Shown here: piece by piece, positions 6,772 to 15,645 of the stretch
How positions within the stretch are numbered: position 1 is the first letter of the stretch
Layout of the letters: each line of letters starts with the position of its first letter
Assembly: GCA_027448805.1 (NCBI GenBank)
Contig: DAIDMU010000080.1
Location: 1 to 48,065, forward strand
From: Sulfurimonas sp.
GTDB lineage: Bacteria; Campylobacterota; Campylobacteria; Campylobacterales; Sulfurimonadaceae
DNA: 48,065 nucleotides
Reading direction: 5' to 3'
Made by a program: the position numbers and the translations under genes
Notes under the pieces: model-generated
Told to the model about the DNA's origin: nothing
Databases searched by the model: none
The model's input: the letters and a program-made list of their open reading frames with translations, nothing else

Positions 6772-9138
6772 TTATTGGCAACCTACACACTCCATGCTTC
6801 TATCTTCAACATCTTTTGACATCTCAGGAGATTGTGAACGAAGGTAGTAGGTAGACTTAAGACCCAGTTTCCAAGCTAACATGTAGATTTCATTTAAGTA
6901 CTTTCCGCTTGCTTTATCAAGAGTTATAAAGATATTTAGACTCTGACCTTGATCTAACCATTTTTGACGGATTGCCGCTGCTTTTATCAGCAGTGTTTGG
7001 TTCAAATCATAAGCAGGAGTGTAGTAAGCCCAAGTCTCCGGCGAGAGTTCTGGAACTACAACCGGAATAAGTCCCGATAAATTCTCTTCGTACCACTTTC
7101 TTTTAAATACAGGTTCTATAGCCTGAGTCGTTCCGGTAAGGATGGAGATAGAGCTTGTAGGTGCTATGGCCATTAGATAGCCGTTTCGCATACCCTGTTT
7201 TTTAACTTTTGTACGAAGCTCATCCCACTCATAAGATGAAGCAAAAAGTCCGCCGCGGTCAACAAGTTTTTTAACATCAGCCGTAGCGTAATCCATAGGC
7301 ATTATCCCTTTGCTCCATTTAGAGCCTTCAAACTCAGGGTAGGACTTTTTTTCAAGTGCTATGTCACTTGATGCCGAGATGGCGTTATAACTAACTGCCT
7401 CCATAACTTCGTCTATTTTGTCAAAATGTTCTTGAGTTCCCCAAGCTATTCCTTGTTGCGCCAGCATTTGAGCTTCACCCATAACACCAAGACCTATTGC
7501 TCTTGTTTTCATGTTAGTGCGTTTTACCTTCTCAATCGGATAAAAGTTTAAGTCGATAACATTATCCAGAGCACGGATAGCAATTGGAACGATTCTGTCA
7601 ATATCCTCTTTTGTGTTAATGCGAGAGAGGTTCACCGAAGCAAGATTACAAACGGCGGTATCGCCGTTTATCTTCTCTTTTTCAACAACATAAATCTCTC
7701 TGCCGCCTATTGAGTCAAGTGCCGTAACCTTTTTAGCAGGTTTTTCAAGACCGCTGTCAACTCTTATTATTTCATCCTCTTCGTGGCTCGTGCTCTCTCC
7801 ATTTTCAAAAATAAACTTTATTTTATAGTGGTTAGGATTTGTGTTTTGAAAAATTTCCGTACAGAGATTTGAGCTTCTGATAACACCCGTGTGGTTATTT
7901 GGATTAGCTCTGTTTGCGTTATCTTTAAAGCATAAAAACGGACTTCCTGTTTCAAAATATGATGTCAGTATTTTTTTCCAAAGATTTTTAGCTTTTAACT
8001 TCTCTTTTACTATGCCCTGATTCTCTTCAAGTTCTTTATATCTTTTGTTGAACTCTTCACCGTAAAGTGTTGAGAGCTCTCTGCAGTCATAAGGGTCAAA
8101 AAGAGTCCAGATGCCGTCTTCTTCCACTCTTTGTAAAAATAGGTCATTCAACCACATTGCGGGAAAAAGGTCATGAGCACGTCGGCGCTCTTCGCCGGAG
8201 TTTTTCTTCAGATCTAAAAAGTCGTTGACATCAATGTGCCAAGGCTCTAAGTAGACGGCAATAGCACCTTTTCTTGTACCCAGCTGATCAACCGCAACAG
8301 CAATGTCGTTTGTTATTTTTAAAAACGGAACTGTTCCGCCTGCCGCGTTTTTATGCCCGTCGATGTAAGATCCCATTGAACGTACGTTTGTCCAATCCCA
8401 GCCGATTCCTCCGCCGAATTTTGATAACATCGCCATCTCGGCGTAAGAGTCAAATATCCCCTCTATGTTATCAGGAGTTGAACCGATGTAGCATGAGCTT
8501 AACTGGTGTCTTGTCGTTCTTGCATTGCTTAGAGTCGGAGTAGCTAACATAACTTCAAAAGTAGAGATCATGTTATAAAACTTGATTGCCCACTCCTCTT
8601 TTTTAGCTTCTCTTTGAGCCAAAAACATCGCTATTGCCATAAACATATGCTGAGGAAGTTCTATCGGATTGCCGTTTCTGTCTTTTATGAGATATCTGTC
8701 GTAGAGTGTTTTAACGCCCAGATAGTTAAACTGCATGTCGCGTTCAGGCTTTATATGTTTTTCTAACTCATCAAGGTTATACATCTCTTTTAGGCCAAGA
8801 AGTAGTCTCCCCTCTTTTTCGCCCTTTTCAAAGTAGCTCTTTAGCGATGAGTATCCTGTAAATCCGTTTACTTCATGATACAGGTTAAACAAAAAAAGTC
8901 TTGATGCCACAAACGTCCAGTTTGGAGCGTCTATATCTATCTTGTCAACCGCGGTTTTGATAAGAGTCTGCTGTATCTCTTTTGATGTAATTCCGTCACG
9001 GAAGTGAATCTGCGCATCGACTTCAAGTTCGCTTTGAGAAACATTGTCTAAACCTTCAACGGCCGCTGAAGTATACTTCTGTATTTTAGTTATGTCCAGA
9101 GCTTCTGTTCTGCCGTTTCTTTTTATAATTGTTATCAT
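6772..9138 (-). CDS. nrdA: Class Ia-type ribonucleoside-diphosphate reductase, alpha subunit
   Basis: Reduces ribonucleotides to deoxyribonucleotides together with a NrdB radical subunit. Residues 1-90 form an ATP-cone allosteric domain. Active-site cysteines are visible: SSCYIG (about 215), the radical site NLCTEIF (about 425), AVCNLASVNL and the C-terminal redox pair in ECVGCQ at the very end. The 788-residue length fits NrdA. No nrdB is in the window, so the small subunit must be encoded elsewhere. purB lies upstream on the same strand with a 93-base gap, and a hypothetical gene is coupled downstream. Confidence 0.96.
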   Translation of the reverse strand: MITIIKRNGRTEALDITKIQKYTSAAVEGLDNVSQSELEVDAQIHFRDGITSKEIQQTLIKTAVDKIDIDAPNWTFVASRLFLFNLYHEVNGFTGYSSLKSYFEKGEKEGRLLLGLKEMYNLDELEKHIKPERDMQFNYLGVKTLYDRYLIKDRNGNPIELPQHMFMAIAMFLAQREAKKEEWAIKFYNMISTFEVMLATPTLSNARTTRHQLSSCYIGSTPDNIEGIFDSYAEMAMLSKFGGGIGWDWTNVRSMGSYIDGHKNAAGGTVPFLKITNDIAVAVDQLGTRKGAIAVYLEPWHIDVNDFLDLKKNSGEERRRAHDLFPAMWLNDLFLQRVEEDGIWTLFDPYDCRELSTLYGEEFNKRYKELEENQGIVKEKLKAKNLWKKILTSYFETGSPFLCFKDNANRANPNNHTGVIRSSNLCTEIFQNTNPNHYKIKFIFENGESTSHEEDEIIRVDSGLEKPAKKVTALDSIGGREIYVVEKEKINGDTAVCNLASVNLSRINTKEDIDRIVPIAIRALDNVIDLNFYPIEKVKRTNMKTRAIGLGVMGEAQMLAQQGIAWGTQEHFDKIDEVMEAVSYNAISASSDIALEKKSYPEFEGSKWSKGIMPMDYATADVKKLVDRGGLFASSYEWDELRTKVKKQGMRNGYLMAIAPTSSISILTGTTQAIEPVFKRKWYEENLSGLIPVVVPELSPETWAYYTPAYDLNQTLLIKAAAIRQKWLDQGQSLNIFITLDKASGKYLNEIYMLAWKLGLKSTYYLRSQSPEMSKDVEDRSMECVGCQ

Positions 9139-9231
9139 TTATTGTCCTAAGTCATACAAAAGCGTTATCATTTGTACTTTAATATTTTTGTATTTTTCAT
9201 TTTATGCTAAAGGAATATTAGCAGAATTTTG

Positions 9232-10566
9232 TCATTTTTTTGTAAAAACTCTTGCAAAAATTTTATCCACATTTTTAGTATAGTAATCAAAGTTGAAGCA
9301 TTCGCGAATCGCCTCTTCGCTCAGACTCGCTCTTAACTCATCGTCCGCTAGAAGATGGTTTAGATATAGACTCTCACCTTTCTCATTTGTTGTAGGTTTT
9401 CCTTGCTGTATCTCTTCCCAGACCTTCATTGCGTTTCTTTGAACTATACGGTAAGCATCTTCACGGCTGACACCTTTTAGCGGAAGCTCAAGCAAAACTC
9501 TTTGTGAAAATACAAGCCCGCCCGTAAGGTTTAGATTTTTCATCATATTTTGCGGATAGACTGTTAGGTTTGCTATAACATTGTTCATGCGGTGCAGCAT
9601 AAAGTCGCTTGTTATAAACGAATCGGGAAGCCAAAATCTCTCCGTTGAAGAGTGGCTAATATCTCTCTCGTGCCAAAGCGCCACATTTTCCATAGCAGGA
9701 ATAGCGTAAGCTCTTATCATACGAGCAAGTCCTGTTATGTTCTCTGTTAGTATAGGATTGCGTTTGTGAGGCATTGCAGATGAGCCTTTTTGACCCTTTG
9801 CAAAATACTCTTCACACTCATAAACCTCTGTTCTTTGCCAGTGGCGAACTTGAACCGCAAATTTCTCTATTGAGCTTGCCATAAGAGCTAACGCAGTAGC
9901 AAGTCTTGCATATCTGTCTCTCTGAATTACTTGGTTAGATGCAGGTGCAGGTTTTAGTCCCAGCTCTTCACATGTATATTCTTCAAGCTCTAATGGAGCA
10001 TGTGCAAAGTTACCCATTGCTCCGCTGACCTGCCCTACACTTATAACCTCAAGTGTTTGCTCTAGGTTTTCTAAATGTCTAGCCATTTCGTCATACCAAA
10101 CAGCTAACACAAGACCAAATGTTATTGGCTCGCCGTGTATACCGTGGCTTCGTCCAACCATAAGAGTCATCTTGTGTTCGTATGCTCTTTTTTTGATTGT
10201 CTCCATAATCATTTTGACATCTTCTATGATTAACTCCAAAGAGCTCTTCATTTGAAGTGCTACCGCAGTATCAACAGTGTCTGAACTTGTCATGCCGTAG
10301 TGAAACCATCGGCTCTCTTCCCCAAGTGTCTCAGATACGCTTGTGGTAAATGCTATAAGGTCGTGGCGGGTAACTGCTTCTATCTCATCAATTCTCTCGA
10401 TATTAAATCCAGCGTTATCGATAATTTTCTGCGCATCTTCATCAGGAATTAGACCAAGTCTATTCCAAGCTTTGACAACTGCCTTCTCCACATCTAGCCA
10501 AGCTTGATATTTTGCCTGCATTGTCCATTTTGAGCTCATCTCAACTCTCGAGTATCTTTCGATCAT
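9232..10566 (-). CDS. purB: Adenylosuccinate lyase
   Basis: Cleaves adenylosuccinate to AMP and SAICAR to AICAR in purine synthesis. The superfamily signature GSSAMPHKRNP is present near residue 260, with the conserved GRSHGIHGEPITFG and MTSSDTVDTA segments before it. The 444-residue length is typical. The start MIERYSR is the classical PurB N-terminus. It is divergent from the pseudouridine synthase gene; a 10-base palindrome GATAATTATC lies just upstream at 10582-10591. Confidence 0.96.
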   Translation of the reverse strand: MIERYSRVEMSSKWTMQAKYQAWLDVEKAVVKAWNRLGLIPDEDAQKIIDNAGFNIERIDEIEAVTRHDLIAFTTSVSETLGEESRWFHYGMTSSDTVDTAVALQMKSSLELIIEDVKMIMETIKKRAYEHKMTLMVGRSHGIHGEPITFGLVLAVWYDEMARHLENLEQTLEVISVGQVSGAMGNFAHAPLELEEYTCEELGLKPAPASNQVIQRDRYARLATALALMASSIEKFAVQVRHWQRTEVYECEEYFAKGQKGSSAMPHKRNPILTENITGLARMIRAYAIPAMENVALWHERDISHSSTERFWLPDSFITSDFMLHRMNNVIANLTVYPQNMMKNLNLTGGLVFSQRVLLELPLKGVSREDAYRIVQRNAMKVWEEIQQGKPTTNEKGESLYLNHLLADDELRASLSEEAIRECFNFDYYTKNVDKIFARVFTKK

Positions 10567-10581
10567 ATATGTTACCCTTCT

Positions 10582-10591
10582 GATAATTATC
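10582..10591. promoter_or_regulatory. Perfect palindrome between purB and rluD-like gene
   Basis: GATAATTATC is a perfect 10-base palindrome in the divergent promoter region. It could be an operator half of a Fur-like or purine repressor site, but it is short and AT-rich, so the call is weak. Confidence 0.2.
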
Positions 10592-10668
10592 TTATGTTTT
10601 TATGTTAAAATTAAGTCATTTATTTTACAGAAAATAATGTAAATAGTTGATTAAATAGGGGCTAAAAT

Positions 10669-11592
10669 TTGCCATTTGTTATAAAAAAAATGTTTGCACA
10701 AGAAAGAGAAAGGGCTTTTCTTTTTCTAAAGCGAGAATTGGGATATTCTCAAAGAGATATTCAAAGATATATAGCCGTAGGGAGAGTTCTTGTAAATGGC
10801 ATTCCGATTACGAAGCCATCTGATTATCTGGAGGGCGAATTTGAGTTCATATATTTTGAACCGATCTCAAAAGGTTTAATTCCGCATGTCGTAGATGAGA
10901 AGTTTGTGGTTTTTGACAAACCAAGCGGAATGCTAATCCATCCTCAGAATAGACATACTGAATACTCTCTCATAGATGAGCTAAAGTTTCAGTTTGGAAT
11001 GGAAGCAAATATCGCTCATAGAATAGATCAGGAAACAAGCGGGCTTGTGCTGTGCGCAAAAGATAAAAAGAGCGAAGTTGATATAAAGATGATGTTCCAA
11101 GAACGCGATATGAAGAAGAAGTATTTGGCAATGGTTCATGGAGAGTTAAAAAGTGAACTTCGCATTGATGCTCCGCTGCTTAGATACGATGATGAAAAAA
11201 GTGCGCTTATCAGAATGATTGTTAAGGTAGATGAAAGCGGTAAGGAATCACTTACGTATGTAAAGCCGATTAAATATTATCCGGAATTAAATATGACCAT
11301 GGTTGAATGTTCTCCCTTTACCGGAAGACAACATCAAATCAGGGTGCACATGTTTCATGTGAAACATCCGATAGTCGGTGATCCGGTTTATGGACAAGAT
11401 GAAGAGAATATTGTAAAGTATCTTGATAGAGAATTAGACAGAGATACTAGAGTTATAATAAGCGGAGCGAGAAGATTGCTTCTGCATGCCAATGAGTTAG
11501 AGTTTGAGTTATACGGCAAGAACTATAATGTTAAGAGCAGTGTAGATTTTGAAAAAGTTTGTTTTGAAAATATGAAACCTTGGAGAACATAA
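10669..11592 (+). CDS. RluA-family 23S rRNA pseudouridine synthase
   Basis: Isomerises uridine to pseudouridine in RNA. Residues about 1-60 form an S4-like RNA-binding domain (YSQRDIQRYIAVGRVLVNG), followed by the RluA catalytic core with D120 in HRIDQETSG and the motif FTGRQHQIRVHM. Length (307) fits RluD-like enzymes; the exact target is not clear. TTG at 10669 is supported by an AGGGG ribosome binding site seven bases upstream. A parS-like 16-mer is embedded in the coding sequence at 11351-11366. Confidence 0.93.
   Translation: MPFVIKKMFAQERERAFLFLKRELGYSQRDIQRYIAVGRVLVNGIPITKPSDYLEGEFEFIYFEPISKGLIPHVVDEKFVVFDKPSGMLIHPQNRHTEYSLIDELKFQFGMEANIAHRIDQETSGLVLCAKDKKSEVDIKMMFQERDMKKKYLAMVHGELKSELRIDAPLLRYDDEKSALIRMIVKVDESGKESLTYVKPIKYYPELNMTMVECSPFTGRQHQIRVHMFHVKHPIVGDPVYGQDEENIVKYLDRELDRDTRVIISGARRLLLHANELEFELYGKNYNVKSSVDFEKVCFENMKPWRT
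11351..11366 (-). promoter_or_regulatory. parS: parS-like centromere site 1
   Basis: TGTTTCATGTGAAACA matches the general bacterial parS consensus TGTTTCACGTGAAACA at 15 of 16 positions. It lies inside the pseudouridine synthase gene and is the exact reverse complement of the second site at 14659-14674. Position about 10 kb from dnaA fits ParB binding near the origin. No parA or parB is in the window. Confidence 0.7.
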
Positions 11593-12007
11593 TCTAGCTG
11601 TTTTCTATATATATTCAAAAGTCTAGATATTATATGTGAATAACTTTATGTAGCTTTTGGAGACATTCTGATTATAATTATAACAGCTCATAATAAAACT
11701 CTTAAATATTCGTAAAATAGGCACTTTGTGGCTTGCTTGCTCTTTTAAAATTCAGCATACTTTTATATAAATTTGTTCTTAAATCAAAGTCAAATTTTTG
11801 AATTCTTTTTATATTTTTCTTTATGTTGTTCACACTTTAGAGCAATGTGTGAATAGTACACACATTAAGAAAAAAAGTCATTTTTTTATATGGTAAAACT
11901 TTCTTTAAGAGTGTTGTGTAAATTTTTATTAATAATTTTCATATAAGAAAAGTAGGGTATTATTATATTCATAAACGACCTCCCTGGTGTGTTGGTCGTT
12001 TTGTCAA
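11593..12007. other. 415-base AT-rich spacer with DnaA-box-like cluster
   Basis: No gene is seen. It holds a perfect TTATTCACA (as TGTGAATAA, 11635-11643), a CTATTCACA (as TGTGAATAG, 11848-11856) and TTGTTCACA (11826-11834, one mismatch), separated by a very AT-rich stretch around 11760-11825. The end holds a hairpin (11973-12001) serving the small gene downstream. It could be a second origin element or a DnaA-titrating or DnaA-regulating locus, lying within 300 bases of a parS-like site. Confidence 0.5.
11973..12001 (-). terminator. Hairpin after the 35-aa gene (probable terminator)
   Basis: AAACGACC pairs with GGTCGTTT in a perfect 8-bp stem around a 13-base loop, immediately downstream of the stop of the small membrane peptide. 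U-tracts are short on both sides (three to four), so it may work in both directions. Confidence 0.5.
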
Positions 12008-12115
12008 TTAATATTCGTTCTTTTTATCTGATGTAGCAGCTTTTATAAAACCAATTATTCCCACTGCAAAAACAACAATCAAAAATATAATCTGGAATAT
12101 TTCTACATAGCTCAT
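12008..12115 (-). CDS. 35-aa single-pass membrane peptide coupled to rlmN
   Basis: Too short for the ORF track. ATG at 12115 overlaps the rlmN stop as ATGA, so translation is coupled. The product has a short N-terminal segment, one hydrophobic helix at residues 9-24 (IIFLIVVFAVGIIGFI) and a charged tail ending KKNEY. A hairpin lies just after the stop. No family is recognised; size and layout resemble small membrane subunits or regulators. The hydrophobic helix and exact coupling support a real gene. Confidence 0.7.
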   Translation of the reverse strand: MSYVEIFQIIFLIVVFAVGIIGFIKAATSDKKNEY

Positions 12116-13227
12116 TTTAACTCACTCCCAGTTTTTCCATCTAGGTGGTCCCTCTCTTTAGCTTTGCTAAATTCACCTTGTTCTTTTAGCTGTCCGCATG
12201 CTGCACTGATATCTATCCCTTTTGAGTCTCGTATGGTACATAAAAGACCATGATTTACAAGATACTCTTGAAAAGCTATCATATCTGCTTTATTAGGTCT
12301 CTGATATACAGTTTCCGGATATGGATTGAAATATATAAGATTTACTTTCGCCTTGATACCTGAGAGAAGTTTAACAAGCTTTTTGGCAGAGCCAATATCG
12401 TCGTTTTTATTTTTTATAACAAGATACTCAAACATAACCCTTTTTCTGGTATCAATAGGAAAACGTTTAACCGCTTCTATAATCGATGAGATATTGTGTG
12501 CTTTATTCATAGGTATAAGCTCTGTTCTGAGCTCATCATCAACAGCGTGAAGGGAAATAGCTATATGAACTCCCAAATCCATCTCTCCTAGCCTGTCAAT
12601 CTTGTTGCTGAGCCCGCTAGTTGAAACTGTTTGTCTTTTGCCTGAGATACATAAACCATCTTCTTCTTTAAATATCTCTATCGCATGTGCGAGATTATTA
12701 AGATTGTCTAGCGGTTCGCCCATTCCCATATATACAATATTTATCATTCTGTTGTGTTTGTGGTTATTGTCTCTTTTTAGGTTAACAACTTGCGCGACTA
12801 TTTCGCCTGCAGTTAAATCTCTTGTAAATCCGCCTTTTGCAGTTAGACAAAATGCGCACCCGACTTTGCACCCTACTTGAGTAGAAACACATATTGTATA
12901 TTTTGCTTCCTGAGTAATATTGCCATTTTCGTCGGTAATCTCCTCTTTCATTTTAAGCCAAACGCTCTCTATTGTTTTGCCGTCTTGAAGCTCAAAGAGG
13001 TACTTGATGGTTCCATCTGTTGAGAGTTCTTTTTTTACTATTTTAAGCGGATCTACAATAAATTTCTCAGAGAGCTCATCTTTTAATACTTTTGGTATAT
13101 TTTTCATCTCATCAAAGTTTTGCACATAGTTGTGGTAGAGCCATCCATAAATCTGCTTAGCTCTAAATGATGGTTTTATCTGTTCTTGCAGCTCTTTTAG
13201 TGTAAAATCAAGCAGTGATTGTTTCAT
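12112..13227 (-). CDS. rlmN: Dual-specificity 23S rRNA/tRNA adenine-C2 methyltransferase RlmN
   Basis: Radical SAM enzyme that methylates A2503 of 23S rRNA and A37 of some tRNAs. The iron-sulfur cluster ligands are C120, C124 and C127 in VGCKVGCAFC, with C-terminal SAACGQL providing the methyl-carrying cysteine. The 371-residue length fits. It starts three bases after the nucleoside phosphorylase-like gene and overlaps a small membrane peptide downstream. Confidence 0.96.
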   Translation of the reverse strand: MKQSLLDFTLKELQEQIKPSFRAKQIYGWLYHNYVQNFDEMKNIPKVLKDELSEKFIVDPLKIVKKELSTDGTIKYLFELQDGKTIESVWLKMKEEITDENGNITQEAKYTICVSTQVGCKVGCAFCLTAKGGFTRDLTAGEIVAQVVNLKRDNNHKHNRMINIVYMGMGEPLDNLNNLAHAIEIFKEEDGLCISGKRQTVSTSGLSNKIDRLGEMDLGVHIAISLHAVDDELRTELIPMNKAHNISSIIEAVKRFPIDTRKRVMFEYLVIKNKNDDIGSAKKLVKLLSGIKAKVNLIYFNPYPETVYQRPNKADMIAFQEYLVNHGLLCTIRDSKGIDISAACGQLKEQGEFSKAKERDHLDGKTGSELK

Positions 13228-13230
13228 TTT

Positions 13231-13788
13231 TTAAAGAGCCTTTTTGTTTGAAGTTAGTTCTTTGATTCTTTTTTTTACATGAAGAGTTAAAACCCTTTTC
13301 GCCTCTTCGTGATTTTTTAAAAAATCATTATGGGCATTTTTGTTAGTATAGTTTGTTATACAAAAAACTCCTCCAGCCGGAATATCAAACTCCTGCGCAA
13401 CTCTTAAAACGGCAAAAAATTCCATATTTTCTATGGCTACTCCAAGCTTTAAAAACTTTTTTGTAAGCTCTTCGTTTGTGGAGATATAGTTGGATGAGTT
13501 GACTATAACATCTATTTTTTTTTGGTCTATGTTAGTTGAAATTACATTGTCCAAAGGTGTATATGCATCATTATTTAAAAACCCGAGCTCAATATTTGAT
13601 GCTGTTTTTGACTCTATAATATCAAATATTTTGTGTTCACCATAGCTTCCAGCACTTCCTACAAACAACAAAAACTCAGGTTTGTCAAAAAGACATGCTC
13701 TGGTTAAGTTAATTGACATCTCAATAAGGCCAACTCCCATAGGGTGGGCAAAATCAAAAGTTTCGTTATTTCCGGCACAAATTATCAT
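13231..13788 (-). CDS. Short nucleoside phosphorylase/MTAN-superfamily protein
   Basis: Belongs to the purine nucleoside phosphorylase / methylthioadenosine nucleosidase superfamily: FVGSAGSYG near residue 50 matches the phosphate-ribose loop, and IENMEFFAVLRVA near residue 138 matches the conserved glutamate motif that binds ribose. At 185 residues it is about 45 shorter than typical members, mainly at the N-terminus, so substrate and activity are uncertain. It is the second gene of the hisF-rlmN operon (10-base gap to hisF). Confidence 0.8.
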   Translation of the reverse strand: MIICAGNNETFDFAHPMGVGLIEMSINLTRACLFDKPEFLLFVGSAGSYGEHKIFDIIESKTASNIELGFLNNDAYTPLDNVISTNIDQKKIDVIVNSSNYISTNEELTKKFLKLGVAIENMEFFAVLRVAQEFDIPAGGVFCITNYTNKNAHNDFLKNHEEAKRVLTLHVKKRIKELTSNKKAL

Positions 13789-13798
13789 ACAGCCATCT

Positions 13799-14557
13799 TT
13801 ATAATCTTACCGGTATATTATTATCATGAAGAAAGTGTTTTAAATCCATTATATTAATCTCTTTATAGTGAAATATACTTGCAGCAAGTGCTGCATCGGC
13901 GCCATGCTCAAATGCTTCTTTTATGTGTTCCATTGTTCCTGCACCGCCGCTTGCGATTACAGGAACATTTACAGCACGGCTTATTTGCTCTGTAATGCTT
14001 AAATCAAAACCGGCTTTAGTTCCGTCTGCATCCATCGATGTAAGAAGTATCTCCCCGCTTCCGCGCCCTACAACTTCTTTTGCCCACTCCAAGGCGTCTA
14101 TTCCGGTGTCTTCTCTGCCGCCGTTTAGATAAACATTGTATTTGTTACCTGTCTTTTTAACGTCAATTGCGGTAACAATACACTGTGAGCCAAATCTTTT
14201 TGCACCTTCATCTATTAGCTGTGGTCTTTTTATCGCTGCTGAATTGATACTTACTTTGTCACATCCGACATTTAGCAGTTTGTATATATCATCAAGCTTT
14301 CTGATGCCTCCGCCGACAGTAAGCGGTATAAATATTTCGCGTGCTACTTGTGCAACTATATCAACTATGGTGTCGCGGTTGTCGCTTGAGGCGGTTATGT
14401 CTAAAAATGTAATCTCATCTGCGCCCTCTTCGTTGTATCTTTTTGCAACTTCAACCGGATCGCCGGCATCTCTAAGGCCAACAAAGTTAACGCCTTTAAC
14501 AACGCGTCCATCTTTAACATCAAGACACGGAATGATTCTCTTTGCAAAATAGTTCAA
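13799..14557 (-). CDS. hisF: Imidazole glycerol phosphate synthase subunit HisF
   Basis: Cyclase subunit that makes IGP and AICAR in histidine synthesis, using ammonia from HisH. It is a beta/alpha barrel with catalytic aspartates in [10 protein letters not shown] and VTAIDVKK and phosphate-binding glycines in VGGGIR and ASGGAG. I prefer TTG at 14557 (252 residues, starting [13 protein letters not shown]) over the track's GTG at 14566, because AAAGG lies eight bases upstream and the length fits better. hisH is not nearby. Promoter TATAAT lies at 14585-14590. Confidence 0.94.
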   Translation of the reverse strand: MNYFAKRIIPCLDVKDGRVVKGVNFVGLRDAGDPVEVAKRYNEEGADEITFLDITASSDNRDTIVDIVAQVAREIFIPLTVGGGIRKLDDIYKLLNVGCDKVSINSAAIKRPQLIDEGAKRFGSQCIVTAIDVKKTGNKYNVYLNGGREDTGIDALEWAKEVVGRGSGEILLTSMDADGTKAGFDLSITEQISRAVNVPVIASGGAGTMEHIKEAFEHGADAALAASIFHYKEINIMDLKHFLHDNNIPVRL

Positions 14558-14584
14558 AAACAGCACCTTTTATAATATAGTGAA

Positions 14585-14590
14585 ATTATA
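14585..14590 (-). promoter_or_regulatory. Probable -10 of the hisF operon
   Basis: Minus-strand TATAAT about 28 bases upstream of the chosen hisF start, followed by AAAGG. Confidence 0.5.
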
Positions 14591-14658
14591 CACTTTGTGC
14601 CTTATATTTACTTTTTGTAATTTTAGCCGGTAACAAAGAGAGATATATAAATATAAAA

Positions 14659-14674
14659 TGTTTCACATGAAACA
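14659..14674 (+). promoter_or_regulatory. parS: parS-like centromere site 2
   Basis: TGTTTCACATGAAACA, 15 of 16 matches to the bacterial parS consensus, in the 278-base hisF-rsmA spacer. It is the reverse complement of the site at 11351-11366. The rest of the spacer is AT-rich with no ORF. Confidence 0.72.
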
Positions 14675-14844
14675 TAGAGAGTTTATGATTGTAATAATAA
14701 ATATTATATAAAAGAATAATAATTTACATTTATACGCAAAAAATAGATAATTTTTAACAACAAAAAGGCGTTATATGGGGTAATAGGCATTTTTTTTCTT
14801 TATATTAACTAATTATAAGTAAAAATAGTATAGAATAGCCGCTC

Positions 14845-15645
14845 ATGGAAAAAATTGTAGCAAAAAAGAAGTTTGGACAAAATTTCTTAAAAGATAAGAG
14901 TGTTTTACAAAAAATCGTCGAAGCGATGCCCAACAACGATAATAAAATCGTAGAGATTGGGCCTGGCTTAGGTGATTTAACTAAATTTTTAGTAGATGTC
15001 AAAAGTGTAGAAGCTTTTGAGGTCGATACCGATTTGTGTAAACTGTTACAAAATAAATTTGAAAAAGAGATCGCAACCAAACAGCTTCGCATACACTGCG
15101 GGGATGTTCTTAATGTTTGGAAGAGTGAACTTATAGATGAGTCGTATGATTTGGTGGCAAATTTGCCATACTATATAGCGACTAATATAATTCTAAAAGC
15201 CCTCGCAGATCCAAAATGCAAAAATATACTTGTAATGGTACAGCTTGAAGTAGCAGAGAAATTTTGCGCGCATGAAGGTGATAAAGTGTTTGGGTCTTTG
15301 GGCATTATAACCCAGAGCGTGGGTGACGCACACATAGTTGTGAAGGTTCCGCCAACAGCATTTGAGCCGCAGCCAAAAATTGATTCTGCAGTTTTTTTGA
15401 TACAAAAAAACAGTGATAGAAGTGATAAGGGTTTTGAGGATATGCTTAGAGTTGCATTTACGCAGCCTCGGAAAACCCTTATGAAAAATCTATCTGCGAC
15501 TTATCAAAAAACTATACTTCAAGAAGCTTTTCTTAAGCTTGGTCTCGCACAAACGATTCGCCCTCATCAAGTCTGCACGGATGACTATCACCAACTCTAT
15601 AAACTAACAAGGAGTTTGGATGGAACAAGAGAATCAGGAAATTAA
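14845..15645 (+). CDS. rsmA: 16S rRNA dimethyladenosine transferase RsmA (KsgA)
   Basis: Dimethylates A1518 and A1519 of 16S rRNA. SAM-binding EIGPGLGDLT at residues 38-47 and the catalytic NLPYYIAT near 110 are seen, plus the N-terminal KKFGQNFLKD. Length 266 is typical. The start has only a weak ribosome binding site. Its last 26 bases overlap the start of the RNase J gene, so the two are likely translated as a coupled pair. Confidence 0.96.
   Translation: MEKIVAKKKFGQNFLKDKSVLQKIVEAMPNNDNKIVEIGPGLGDLTKFLVDVKSVEAFEVDTDLCKLLQNKFEKEIATKQLRIHCGDVLNVWKSELIDESYDLVANLPYYIATNIILKALADPKCKNILVMVQLEVAEKFCAHEGDKVFGSLGIITQSVGDAHIVVKVPPTAFEPQPKIDSAVFLIQKNSDRSDKGFEDMLRVAFTQPRKTLMKNLSATYQKTILQEAFLKLGLAQTIRPHQVCTDDYHQLYKLTRSLDGTRESGN

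Noticed and set aside
11889-11945. 18-codon plus-strand ORF in the DnaA-box spacer
   Set aside because: Too short, no ribosome binding site, composition like AT-rich noncoding DNA.
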